This document shows positions 35,073 to 43,344 of a stretch of DNA of 64,000 bases, piece after piece; within the stretch, counting starts at the first letter, position 1; each line of letters begins with the position of its first letter. The notes beneath the pieces are model-generated. The model saw only the letters and a program-made list of their open reading frames with translations, had not been told where the DNA came from and did not search any database. The DNA is from Bacteroidetes bacterium RIFCSPLOWO2_12_FULL_35_15 (lineage in GTDB: Bacteria > Bacteroidota > Bacteroidia > 2-12-FULL-35-15), in contig MEPB01000049.1 in assembly GCA_001769385.1 (NCBI GenBank), forward strand, positions 62,001 through 126,000, given 5' to 3'. The translations under genes were made by a program, and so were the position numbers.

Positions 35073-35831
35073 TTATTGATTTTCTGTTAACACATATTTT
35101 ACATTCATTGTGTAAACACCTGGTTGAGCATAAGTACCTGGTGCAAGAGCAGCAGTTACACCAGCATTACTTGCTGCATTTGGAAATGTTGCAGGTAAAC
35201 CTGGTACAATACGATAGTCAATAGTATAATAGTAGCTACTACCAGAACCATAAATACCGGCTTGTGCAACTAAATACGAACCACCTACTACAAAATCTAC
35301 AGCAAGGTTACCACCAGCGATGTATTTTTCACCATCAACAGGTCTAACATAAGGAGTAGCACTTGCATAAATATTATTGCTACCTGTTAAAACTGGAGAT
35401 GTTACAAAAGCTGCATTGTAATCAGCAAAGTTGGTTGCTGCACCAGGAGCAGGATTTGCTTTGTCTTGGCGCATTTCCAGTGCTGTGATAGGCAAAAGAT
35501 CAATAGCAGCAGGATCAGCTCCGCCACCATAAATTACTTGTTGATCCCAATTTGCAGCTCCTGTAGAAGAATATCCTACTGCATATAAATCCCAACTTAC
35601 AGTTGAACTTACTTGCAAAGAAGTTGCTCCATATTGAGTAATACCACCAACATATTCAGAGATCTGATCAAACACAAAATCAATGTTTGAAGGACCGGTC
35701 ATATTTAACTGAAGAATTGGCTGCAAATCCATTGTTATTGTAACATTTGACTCATCAACTAATTGAGCATTTGCATTTGAGCTAATACCCATTGCAGCAA
35801 GAATTGCTGCACCACATAAAATTTTTTTCAT
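35073..35831 (-). CDS. Exported major subunit candidate of the usher locus
   Basis: 252 residues. Clear signal peptide (MKKILCGAAILAAMGISSNA, cleavage after NAQ region). The mature protein begins with an alternating hydrophobic strand (NVTITMDLQPILQLNM) before the shared domain (IDFVFDQISEYVGGITQYG; WDQQVIYGGGADPAAIDLLP). It is rich in Gly, Ala, Ser, Tyr and Thr with no cysteine in the mature part, and ends PGVYTMNVKYVLTENQ. Composition, signal peptide and the downstream terminator fit an abundant fibre subunit. It lacks the lipobox of Mfa/Fim pilins and type IV pilin features. Confidence 0.7.
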   Translation of the reverse strand: MKKILCGAAILAAMGISSNANAQLVDESNVTITMDLQPILQLNMTGPSNIDFVFDQISEYVGGITQYGATSLQVSSTVSWDLYAVGYSSTGAANWDQQVIYGGGADPAAIDLLPITALEMRQDKANPAPGAATNFADYNAAFVTSPVLTGSNNIYASATPYVRPVDGEKYIAGGNLAVDFVVGGSYLVAQAGIYGSGSSYYYTIDYRIVPGLPATFPNAASNAGVTAALAPGTYAQPGVYTMNVKYVLTENQ

Positions 35832-35971
35832 CTTGTCTGTTTTAAGTTATTTATTTATTTAATTTTCTGTAAACCACGCGTACAGTTCCGCTTTTGAAAA
35901 TCAAAGCCTTGCAATGATTTTTAAAAAATTTTTTAATGTTTTTTTTGTTTTTTTTAAAGTTTAAAAGTGTT

Positions 35972-36892
35972 TTAATCAATTGTGAACTCTAATTCTGCAG
36001 TTTGAAGCTCTTCTTTATTTCCAAAATCAAGAACTGCCAATACTGAATATTTTCCTTTATCAAGTTCTTTGGGTAATTCATATCTAAATTCCTTTTCGTA
36101 TCCGGGTAATATTCCAAATTGTTTTACTTTTAATTTTGTTTGTTTCCCGGTGAGTAAATTGGTTAATTCAATATAATACAAACAATAGCCAATACCATCA
36201 CCGGTATTTTTAGCTTTCATTACTAGTGATCTGCTCTTTTTTAATTCATTTTTTTCATATTTTAAAGATTTTATTTCTACATTATTGATTATCACATTTG
36301 GTGGGTTTTGATGAATATTAATTCCAAAACCAATACCTGTTTTAATACCCAAAGCGATTGCTGTTTTACTTGCATCGGGAGCTTCTAATTTAGGTCTTTC
36401 AATTATTTGATCTAAAACTAACGTGGTCCACATAGCAATAGCATAATCATCTCCTGGTGGAATGTCAACTGTAACGCTAATGGTCTTATGTTCATGCGGC
36501 TTCATTTCTAATAAGGTTGGTGATACAACAATGTATTTTGAAAGGGCATAATGATATTCTGCTCCAACCCCAATGCTTTCCGTGCCATCTGCCCCAACAC
36601 CATAATCCTGGAAATTAATCTGAAAACTAATAGCTTTTCGTGTATCATTTGTTACTTTGATAGTTTTAGTTTGTTGACTGCCAGGCTTTACATTAAAGCG
36701 CAAGGTAGATGGTGAAACCGAAATGCCGGTGTTGGTAGTATCATTATCAACAGGAACATCCTTTGGCTCTATTTGTTTTATAGAATCAGGGCTTGAAACA
36801 GCTTTTTTTAATGTATCCTGTGCTATTAAAGATGAGGAAACTAAGCAAACAATTAGCAAAAATAAAATTCTTCCAGTTAGGTATTTATGCAT
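35972..36892 (-). CDS. PapD-like periplasmic chaperone candidate
   Basis: 306 residues: signal peptide (about 1-25, ending SLIAQ), a linker, then an Ig-like N-terminal domain (about 56-175) opening GISVSPSTLRFNVKPGSQQTKTIKVTND and containing a sheet-edge pattern VSPTLLEMKPHEHKTISVTV. A second beta domain (about 185-304) has SLVMKAKNTGDGIGYC and ends AVLDFGNKEELQTAELEF. Two stacked Ig-like domains of this kind are the shape of PapD-type chaperones or DUF916-type proteins. First gene of the locus, 140 bp before the major subunit. Chaperone role is inference from fold pattern and position. Confidence 0.65.
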   Translation of the reverse strand: MHKYLTGRILFLLIVCLVSSSLIAQDTLKKAVSSPDSIKQIEPKDVPVDNDTTNTGISVSPSTLRFNVKPGSQQTKTIKVTNDTRKAISFQINFQDYGVGADGTESIGVGAEYHYALSKYIVVSPTLLEMKPHEHKTISVTVDIPPGDDYAIAMWTTLVLDQIIERPKLEAPDASKTAIALGIKTGIGFGINIHQNPPNVIINNVEIKSLKYEKNELKKSRSLVMKAKNTGDGIGYCLYYIELTNLLTGKQTKLKVKQFGILPGYEKEFRYELPKELDKGKYSVLAVLDFGNKEELQTAELEFTID

Positions 36893-36969
36893 ACAACAGA
36901 ATTAGAAATTGTGAGAAATTAATAATGACTGTTTTTTTATTTTCAAATGCAAGAATAAATCTCATATGT

Positions 36970-36981
36970 TGATTTTAATCA
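36970..36981. promoter_or_regulatory. Fnr/Crp-like palindrome TGATtttaATCA
   Basis: A perfect TGAT-N4-ATCA palindrome (extended: tTGATtttaATCAt) about 78 bp upstream of the chaperone-like gene, in the 523-bp gap before the DUF4476 gene. It lies just downstream of the best minus-strand -7 element (37005-37012), so it could act as a repressor site there or as an activator site for an unrecognised promoter closer to the gene. The remainder of the gap (37013-37388) is AT-rich without other structure I can name. Confidence 0.4.
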
Positions 36982-37004
36982 TTTGATAATAAAAAGTGAT
37001 AGTA

Positions 37005-37012
37005 CAAAGATA
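37005..37012 (-). promoter_or_regulatory. -7 element for the chaperone-usher-like locus
   Basis: Minus-strand reading TATCTTTG matches TAnnTTTG. Transcription would start near 36999, giving a leader of roughly 106 nt. No -33 TTG at standard spacing. Confidence 0.45.
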
Positions 37013-37388
37013 ATAAAATGTATGAATGATGTAAATAGTTTCAAAAATTTTATAACTCATTTTTAATAACGAACGTGTAATGAACTTTTACTCGAAAATA
37101 CAAATAAAGTTTCAAGGAGAAACCAATAATTTGTCAAGTAACTCAATATAAGCGATAAACTTATTTAAAAAAAAGATATTCATAACAAACAAAATCAACA
37201 TTTTTTTTTAAATAATAAAATTCACAAAAAATTAAAAGTGTAATTTAATATCTTAAATTTACGATGTATCGCGTAAAAAAAAATTAAAATAAACTTTACT
37301 TATTCATAAAAACAGGCTAATCAATTACCCTCTTTTCTGATTATTGAATTATTTAAATGAACAGAAACTCATGGCATAATAATTGAAT

Positions 37389-37396
37389 TATATTTG
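37389..37396 (+). promoter_or_regulatory. -7 element (TATATTTG) for the DUF4476 gene
   Basis: Matches TAnnTTTG; the start of transcription would be near 37402, which lies after the upstream in-frame ATG at 37383 and so supports ATG 37416 as the true start. Confidence 0.6.
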
Positions 37397-37415
37397 CAAA
37401 CCAAAACATAAAAAT

Positions 37416-38369
37416 ATGAAACGATTATCTACTTTAATCCTTTTATCTATATTATTAATACAAGGAATTGTGGCTCAGAACAACAACTTAGTTGTTTACT
37501 CGCAAGAAGGTTTGAAATTTACAATTATTTTAAATGGCATCAGACAAAATCCTCAACCGGAAACCAACGTAAAGGTTACTAATTTAAATGCGCCAAATTA
37601 TCAAACGAAAATAATTTTCGCAAACAATATGGCTGACATTAATCAAAATGTGTATTTAACAAATGGTGCTGAAACTACAAATAATACAGAGTTTACCTAT
37701 TCAATTGTAAATGTGAAAGGTAAGTACAAATTAAGGTTTAAAAGTATAGCGCCTGTTTCTTCTGTTGTTGAAACTGCAAGTCTCCAGCAAACAGTGGTGG
37801 TTTATACCCCTGTAGCTGTTTCCAACACAACAACTACTACTTCAACTACCACTACTAATTCCGGAAATCCCACTGGTGAAAATATAGGAGTAAATATGAA
37901 TGGAACAGGAATAAATATTAATATAAATAGCACTAGTCCGTCTAATTCGAATTCAACTTCCACAACAAGCTATTCAACAACCACAACAACTACTACAACA
38001 GGTGCTGGGAATCCGAATAATACTAGTCCAGGAAACAACAATTATGTTTTGCCAGGTTATTCAGGTGTTTATGGATGTCGTCATCCAATGAGTTCGGTTG
38101 ATTTTGAAAGTGCTAAACAATCTATCAAATCAAAAGGATTTGACGAAAGCAGATTGATTTTAGCAAAGCAAATTATTGGAAACAATTGTCTGCTTTGTTC
38201 TCAAATAAAAGAACTGATGGGTTTAATGAGTTTTGAGGAAACTAAATTAGAATTGGCAAAATTTGCATGGCATCATAATTTGGATAAAGGAAATTATTAC
38301 AAATTAAACGATGCCTTTAGTTTCGAATCTTCAATTGAGGAACTAAACAACTACACTCAAAGTCATTAA
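37416..38369 (+). CDS. Exported DUF4476 domain protein
   Basis: 317 residues from ATG 37416 (MKRLSTLILLSILLIQGIVA signal peptide). An N-terminal beta domain (about 20-130: NNLVVYSQEGLKFTIILNGI) is followed by a low-complexity linker rich in Thr, Ser, Asn and Gly (about 140-225), and a C-terminal helical DUF4476 domain (about 225-317) with CRHPMSSVDFESAKQSIKSK and SFEETKLELAKFAWHHNLDK. The family is common in Bacteroidota; function unknown. Confidence 0.86.
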   Translation: MKRLSTLILLSILLIQGIVAQNNNLVVYSQEGLKFTIILNGIRQNPQPETNVKVTNLNAPNYQTKIIFANNMADINQNVYLTNGAETTNNTEFTYSIVNVKGKYKLRFKSIAPVSSVVETASLQQTVVVYTPVAVSNTTTTTSTTTTNSGNPTGENIGVNMNGTGINININSTSPSNSNSTSTTSYSTTTTTTTTGAGNPNNTSPGNNNYVLPGYSGVYGCRHPMSSVDFESAKQSIKSKGFDESRLILAKQIIGNNCLLCSQIKELMGLMSFEETKLELAKFAWHHNLDKGNYYKLNDAFSFESSIEELNNYTQSH

Positions 38370-38400
38370 TTTATGATTTTTTTATAAAAAAATCGTTTTT

Positions 38401-38434
38401 AAAAAGTGCTCTGATTTTTCTGAGCGCTTTTTTT
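38401..38434 (+). terminator. Intrinsic terminator after the DUF4476 gene
   Basis: aaaaagtgctc (38401-38411) pairs with gagcgcttttttt (38422-38434), including one G-U pair, with a T-run. Confidence 0.8.
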
Positions 38435-38447
38435 ATAACTTTACCGC

Positions 38448-38864
38448 ATGCAAAAACGATTTTTAGTATTCAGTGGATTTTCAGGTGCAATGGCTGTTGC
38501 TCTTGGTGCTATGGCAGCACACTTCTTGAAATCAAAAGTTGATATCGGAATTATTACAGAAAACAATCTTCAAACATTCGAAACAGCAGCTCGTTATCAA
38601 ATGTACCATAGTATTGCTTTAATTGCTGTTGCTATATATTCTGATAAATTTAACCCAAAACTAATCGCTAAGGCAGGCTACTGCTTTATGGTTGGGATAG
38701 TCCTTTTTTCAGGGTCATTATATTTAATTGCTACTGCCGGATTAATTGGTTTCTCAGACGTTCGATTGCTTGGCCCGATTACCCCGATTGGTGGAATGTT
38801 TTTTATTGTTGGCTGGCTGATCTTGGCGTATGCCGGAATAAAACGAAAGTCTCCATCTAATTAG
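38448..38864 (+). CDS. DUF423 family membrane protein
   Basis: 138 residues with four hydrophobic spans: GFSGAMAVALGAMAAHFLK opening, MYHSIALIAVAIYS, AKAGYCFMVGIVLFSGSLYLIA and GGMFFIVGWLILAYAG. This is the DUF423 (YgdD-like) signature, including GAMAAH and RYQMYHS. Function unknown. A near-consensus -7 (TAACTTTA, 38436-38443) ends 4 bp before the ATG, so this transcript too may have almost no leader. Confidence 0.92.
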   Translation: MQKRFLVFSGFSGAMAVALGAMAAHFLKSKVDIGIITENNLQTFETAARYQMYHSIALIAVAIYSDKFNPKLIAKAGYCFMVGIVLFSGSLYLIATAGLIGFSDVRLLGPITPIGGMFFIVGWLILAYAGIKRKSPSN

Positions 38865-38902
38865 TTTTAATACTTTTTGCAATATTTCTTATTCCAAATT
38901 CC

Positions 38903-40393
38903 ATGACCAATTATTCAAAATATAAAGAACTACTGCGAAAAATTGCTGATGTACAATATGCCTCTGCTGTCTTAAATTGGGATCAGGAAACATATATGCC
39001 TCCAAAAGGTGCCGAATTCAGAGCGCAGCAATTATCAACTTTGGCAGGTATTGCTCATGAACTTTCGACAACTGAAGAATTAGGAGAGCTATTAGAACAC
39101 TTAAAAAATGAGGATTCTCTAACTGAAAAAGAAAAGCGAAATGTAAAGGAATCACTTAAGAAATATAAAGATAACAAAAAATACACTACTGAGTTTGTGC
39201 AGCAATTAAGTAAAACAATTTCTGAAGCATTTCAGTCGTGGCAGAAAGCGAAGTCTGAAAATAATTTTTCGATCTTCGCACCTTATTTGGAAAAACTTGT
39301 AAAATTAAAACGTGACGAGTGTTGTCTTTTAGGATTTCAAACTCATCCATATGATGCATTGTTGGACCAATATGAACCAGAAGCAAAAACAGCTGACCTG
39401 GAAGTTCTTTTTGCGGATGTCAGAAGCCAACTGGTTGATTTTGTAAAGCAAATTGCAGCCAAACCTCAAAATCAGGAATCTTTTATGTTTGCCCATTATA
39501 ATATACAAAAACAATGGGATTTTGGGATGAACCTGTTAAAACAAATGGGTTATGATTTTGATGCTGGCAGGCAGGATATTTCATCTCATCCATTTACGAC
39601 AAATTTTAGTTCTGAAGATGTTCGTGTTACAACCCGTATCAAAGAAAACGATCTGAACGAAATGATCTGGAGCTGCATCCATGAAGGCGGACATGCTTTA
39701 TATGAGCAAGGACTTCCGGCAAGCGAATATGGCTTACCATCAGGAGAATATATTTCGTTAGGAATTCATGAGTCCCAGTCGCGTTTATGGGAAAATAATG
39801 TTGGAAGAGGATTGTCTTTTTGGAAAGCTAATTACAAAAAGCTGAATGAAACATTTCCTGAAAATTTGAAAAGTGTTTCCGTGAATGATTTTTACAAAGC
39901 GATGAACATTGTAAAACCATCATTAATCCGTACTTCCGCGGATGAACTAACGTATCATTTTCATGTGTTGATACGATTTGAAATTGAAAAAGCTTTGATA
40001 GAAGGCTCTCTTGAAGTTAAAGACTTGCCGGGCTACTGGAATAAAAAATATAAGGAATATTTGGGTATCGATGTACCAAGTGATGCTCAGGGTGTTTTAC
40101 AGGATATTCATTGGAGTCATGGAAGTTTCGGATACTTTCCAACCTATTCATTAGGGAGTTTTTATGCTGCACAATTTTATGCATTTGCAAAAAAAGATAT
40201 CCCCAACTTAGAGTCTGAAATTGAAAATGGAAATATGTCTCCTTTGCTTGATTGGTTACGATTAAAGGTTCATAAGTATGGAAAGTTCAATACTGCAAAA
40301 GATTTATGTATTATTATAACGGGCGAAAAATTGAATTTTAAGTATTTTATGGATTATGCTAAAATCAAATATTCGAAGTTGTATGATTTATAA
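38903..40393 (+). CDS. M32 family metallocarboxypeptidase
   Basis: 496-residue zinc carboxypeptidase of the thermostable Taq/Pfu type. The zinc motif HEGGH is at H260-H264 (CIHEGGHALYEQGL), the third ligand is in the following GIHESQSRLWEN segment, and IRTSADELTYHFHVLIRFEIE and HWSHGSFGYFPTYSLGS are family blocks. It removes C-terminal residues from peptides in the cytoplasm. Length is normal and no signal peptide is present. Confidence 0.95.
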   Translation: MTNYSKYKELLRKIADVQYASAVLNWDQETYMPPKGAEFRAQQLSTLAGIAHELSTTEELGELLEHLKNEDSLTEKEKRNVKESLKKYKDNKKYTTEFVQQLSKTISEAFQSWQKAKSENNFSIFAPYLEKLVKLKRDECCLLGFQTHPYDALLDQYEPEAKTADLEVLFADVRSQLVDFVKQIAAKPQNQESFMFAHYNIQKQWDFGMNLLKQMGYDFDAGRQDISSHPFTTNFSSEDVRVTTRIKENDLNEMIWSCIHEGGHALYEQGLPASEYGLPSGEYISLGIHESQSRLWENNVGRGLSFWKANYKKLNETFPENLKSVSVNDFYKAMNIVKPSLIRTSADELTYHFHVLIRFEIEKALIEGSLEVKDLPGYWNKKYKEYLGIDVPSDAQGVLQDIHWSHGSFGYFPTYSLGSFYAAQFYAFAKKDIPNLESEIENGNMSPLLDWLRLKVHKYGKFNTAKDLCIIITGEKLNFKYFMDYAKIKYSKLYDL

Positions 40394-40678
40394 TATCTAT
40401 AGTTGATTTAATAATTCGAAAATCAAGTAATTTCAACAAGATCATTATTTTAATTTATTTAAAAACATTTCTTTATTATTCTTCAATAAAATTCCAACCT
40501 TTTGGGAACATTTTTTATGGCATGTTTTTTTTTGCCATTATACACACTAATTTATCAACAAAGTAAAATACAAATTTATGGATTTGTATTTATAATATAC
40601 TTGTAATCAGTTACTTGTATTAATTATTTTAAGAAATTATTTCGAAAAAAAAGTTCAAAAAAAAGTATTGTATTTTAA

Positions 40679-40707
40679 TTGCAATAGCTCAAAAATTAAT
40701 AAATTTG
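40679..40707 (+). promoter_or_regulatory. Promoter of pckA (-33 TTG and -7 TAAATTTG)
   Basis: TTG at 40679-40681, an 18-bp spacer and TAAATTTG at 40700-40707 match the Bacteroidota sigma consensus. The upstream part of this 352-bp gap (40394-40678) holds no gene, hairpin or repeat that I can identify. Confidence 0.72.
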
Positions 40708-40745
40708 TATAATAATTTAAAACTATTAATCAAAAAACAAAACTC

Positions 40746-42362
40746 ATGAACGAATTTGGAATTAAAGCCAAAAATGCAAGCATTGCAAGTTTAGGTTTAG
40801 GTAATGTTTCTGCAGCATATTGGAATTTAAATGCAGCAGAACTTGTTGAAGAAACAATAATACGAGGTGAAGGTGTATTGACAGATACTGGAGCTATTGC
40901 AGTTGATACAGGTGAATTTATGGGTCGTTCTCCCAAAGATAAGTTTGTAGTTTTGGATGAAAAAACAAAGGATACAATTTGGTGGGGCGATGTAAACTTT
41001 AAATTTGATGCCGGAAAATTTGATATACTTTATAACCGTGTTTGTGCTTATTTATCAGGTAAAGAAGTTTATGTGCGTGATTCTTATGCATGTGCCGATC
41101 CTGAATATCGTTTAAATATTCGTGTTGTTACAGAATTTCCCTGGTCTAATTTATTTGCAAATAATTTATTTTTACGTCCTACTCATGACGAAATTATGAG
41201 CTTCGATCCTGAATGGACCATTCTTTGCGCTCCTGGTTTTAGAGCTACTCCTGAGATTGACGGAACCCGTCAGCATAATTTTACTATTTTAAATATGACC
41301 AAAAAGATTATTTTAATCGGTGGCTCAGGTTATACTGGTGAGATCAAAAAAGGGATTTTCTCATTATTAAATTATATTCTGCCACATGAAAAAGGCGTTT
41401 TATCCATGCACTGCTCTGCAAACATTGGTAAAGAAGGCGATACGGCTATTTTCTTTGGATTATCAGGAACAGGAAAAACTACTTTATCAGCTGACCCTAA
41501 TCGTGGATTAATTGGTGATGATGAGCATGGCTGGAGCGAAAAAGGTGTGTTTAACATTGAAGGTGGTTGTTATGCTAAATGTGTAGATCTTACCAAAGAA
41601 AAAGAACCTCAAATTTTCGGAGCCGTAAAATTCGGAGCTTTATTAGAAAATATTGAGTTTTTCGAAAATACATCAACAGTTGATTTCAGCAACATTTCAA
41701 AAACAGAAAATACACGTGTTGGTTATCCTGTTCATTATATTGATAATGCCGTAGAGCCATCAGTTGGAAATATTCCAAAAAATATTTTCTTTTTAACTTG
41801 TGATGCCTATGGCGTATTACCTCCAATTTCAAAATTAACTACAGGACAGGCAATGTATCATTTCATTTCCGGTTATACTGCTAAAGTTGCAGGAACAGAA
41901 GTAGGAGTAACTGAGCCTCAATTGACATTCTCTGCATGTTTCGGAAAAGTATTTTTACCATTACACCCAACTCAATATGCTGAATTGTTAGGAAAAAAAT
42001 TAAAAGATAACAAAGCAATTAATGTTTGGTTAGTTAATACAGGTTGGTCCGGTGGTTCATTTGGTGTTGGTAGCCGAATGAAATTATCCTACACAAGAGC
42101 AATGATCACAGCGGCATTAACTGGAAAATTCGATGCTGTAAAATATGAGACATTACCAATATTTGGGTTGCAAATTCCAACCGAATGTGCTGAGGTTCCA
42201 ACCGAAATTTTGAATCCTCGTAACACTTGGAAGGATAAAGATGCTTATGATGCCACTGCGAATAAATTAGCAATAGCATTTAACAAAAACTTTGAGCAAT
42301 ATGCAAGCGCGGCAAATGAAGAAATTCTATCTGCTTCTCCTAAAGCGGCTGTAAATGCTTAA
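40746..42362 (+). CDS. pckA: Phosphoenolpyruvate carboxykinase (ATP)
   Basis: 538 residues. It converts oxaloacetate and ATP to phosphoenolpyruvate and CO2 for gluconeogenesis (or the reverse in some fermenters). The kinase-1a P-loop GLSGTGKTTLS has K244. Other blocks are FMGRSPKDKFVV, DSYACADPEYRLNIRVVTE, the metal/substrate region LIGDDEHGWSEKGVFNIEGGCYAK, and NTGWSGGSFGVGSRMKLSYTR. The ATP-type enzyme is identified by the last two motifs. Confidence 0.97.
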   Translation: MNEFGIKAKNASIASLGLGNVSAAYWNLNAAELVEETIIRGEGVLTDTGAIAVDTGEFMGRSPKDKFVVLDEKTKDTIWWGDVNFKFDAGKFDILYNRVCAYLSGKEVYVRDSYACADPEYRLNIRVVTEFPWSNLFANNLFLRPTHDEIMSFDPEWTILCAPGFRATPEIDGTRQHNFTILNMTKKIILIGGSGYTGEIKKGIFSLLNYILPHEKGVLSMHCSANIGKEGDTAIFFGLSGTGKTTLSADPNRGLIGDDEHGWSEKGVFNIEGGCYAKCVDLTKEKEPQIFGAVKFGALLENIEFFENTSTVDFSNISKTENTRVGYPVHYIDNAVEPSVGNIPKNIFFLTCDAYGVLPPISKLTTGQAMYHFISGYTAKVAGTEVGVTEPQLTFSACFGKVFLPLHPTQYAELLGKKLKDNKAINVWLVNTGWSGGSFGVGSRMKLSYTRAMITAALTGKFDAVKYETLPIFGLQIPTECAEVPTEILNPRNTWKDKDAYDATANKLAIAFNKNFEQYASAANEEILSASPKAAVNA

Positions 42363-42387
42363 AATAAACAGGTGTTAAATTATTTAT

Positions 42388-42420
42388 AAAAATGCCCTTC
42401 CGCCATGGTTGGGCATTTTT
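42388..42420 (+). terminator. Intrinsic terminator of pckA
   Basis: aaaaatgccc (42388-42397) and gggcattttt (42411-42420) form a perfect 10-bp stem with A- and T-runs; it could also stop transcription from the other side. Confidence 0.87.
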
Positions 42421-42440
42421 ATTTTAGTTCGGATACTTTT

Positions 42441-42559
42441 TTACCACATAGAAACATAGGAAAAAAGTTTTGATAGAAAATGAATTTTATCGCATAGCCT
42501 ATGTAAGTTCTGCCTATGTATTAAGGTTTTTTTGTTTTTCTATACATCTATGTGGTTAA
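42441..42559. repeat. MITE-like palindromic element (ACCACATAGA termini)
   Basis: Left arm ttaccacatagaaacatag (42441-42459) and right arm ctatacatctatgtggttaa (42540-42559) are imperfect inverted repeats with ten identical terminal bases. The 80-bp interior contains two direct copies of gcctatgta. There is no coding capacity. I recall similar CCACATAG-ended elements dispersed in Bacteroidota genomes. It lies directly after the pckA terminator. Confidence 0.6.
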
Positions 42560-42602
42560 TTTTTACAATTGATGTTAAATCTTCAATTTGTCAAAGAATA
42601 CT

Positions 42603-42610
42603 TACTTTTG
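42603..42610 (+). promoter_or_regulatory. -7 element (TACTTTTG) for rsmE
   Basis: Matches TAnnTTTG, giving a start about 15 nt before the rsmE ATG at 42631. No -33 TTG at the expected spacing. Confidence 0.5.
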
Positions 42611-42630
42611 TTTTCTAAATTACTTAATGC

Positions 42631-43344
42631 ATGCATCTATTTTATACACCAGATATAACGACCAATACTTACCTTCTTAACGAAGAAGAAAGCAGGCATG
42701 CCATAAGAGTATTACGTTTGCATATTGGAGATAAAATTCAATTAATTGATGGAAAGGGTGGTTTATATGTAGCCGAGATAATTGATGATAATCAAAAACA
42801 TTGTAGTGTAAGGATTACGGATACAAAAACAGAATTTTTAAAACGTGATTGGTACTTACAGATTGCCATCGCACCGACAAAAAACATGGATCGCTTGGAA
42901 TGGTTCATTGAAAAAGCAACAGAAATTGGAATCAATGAAATTTCACTTATTAATTGCAATAAAAGTGAACGTACTATTGTCAAAGCAGAACGATTAAATA
43001 AAGTAGCTATTTCGGCAATAAAACAAAGCATGAAAGCGTATTTGCCAAAAATAAACGATGTTGTTGATCTTAAAAAGTTCATAATTTCAACAAAAGATTT
43101 TGATGGGCAAAAATTTATTGCGCACTGTCATGATCGTGAAATATTACCTCATATTAAAACATTTTATAAATCTAAAGAGAATGTAATTATTTTAATCGGT
43201 CCGGAAGGCGACTTTTCTATTGATGAAATAAAATTAGCCTTGGAAAATGGATATAAGGAAATTAGCTTAGGTGAAAGCCGCTTGCGTACTGAAACCGCAG
43301 CATTGTATGCTTGCACAGCAGCAAATATTTTGAATGAGAACTAA
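42631..43344 (+). CDS. rsmE: 16S rRNA (uracil-1498-N3)-methyltransferase
   Basis: 237-residue SPOUT methyltransferase. Small N-terminal PUA-like domain (about 1-65: HAIRVLRLHIGDKIQLIDGK); family block IAIAPTKNMDRLEWFIEKATEIGI; SAM-knot motifs LIGPEGDFSIDEI and SLGESRLRTETAALYACTAAN. It modifies U1498 of 16S rRNA. It overlaps the convergent methyltransferase by 4 bp. Confidence 0.95.
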   Translation: MHLFYTPDITTNTYLLNEEESRHAIRVLRLHIGDKIQLIDGKGGLYVAEIIDDNQKHCSVRITDTKTEFLKRDWYLQIAIAPTKNMDRLEWFIEKATEIGINEISLINCNKSERTIVKAERLNKVAISAIKQSMKAYLPKINDVVDLKKFIISTKDFDGQKFIAHCHDREILPHIKTFYKSKENVIILIGPEGDFSIDEIKLALENGYKEISLGESRLRTETAALYACTAANILNEN

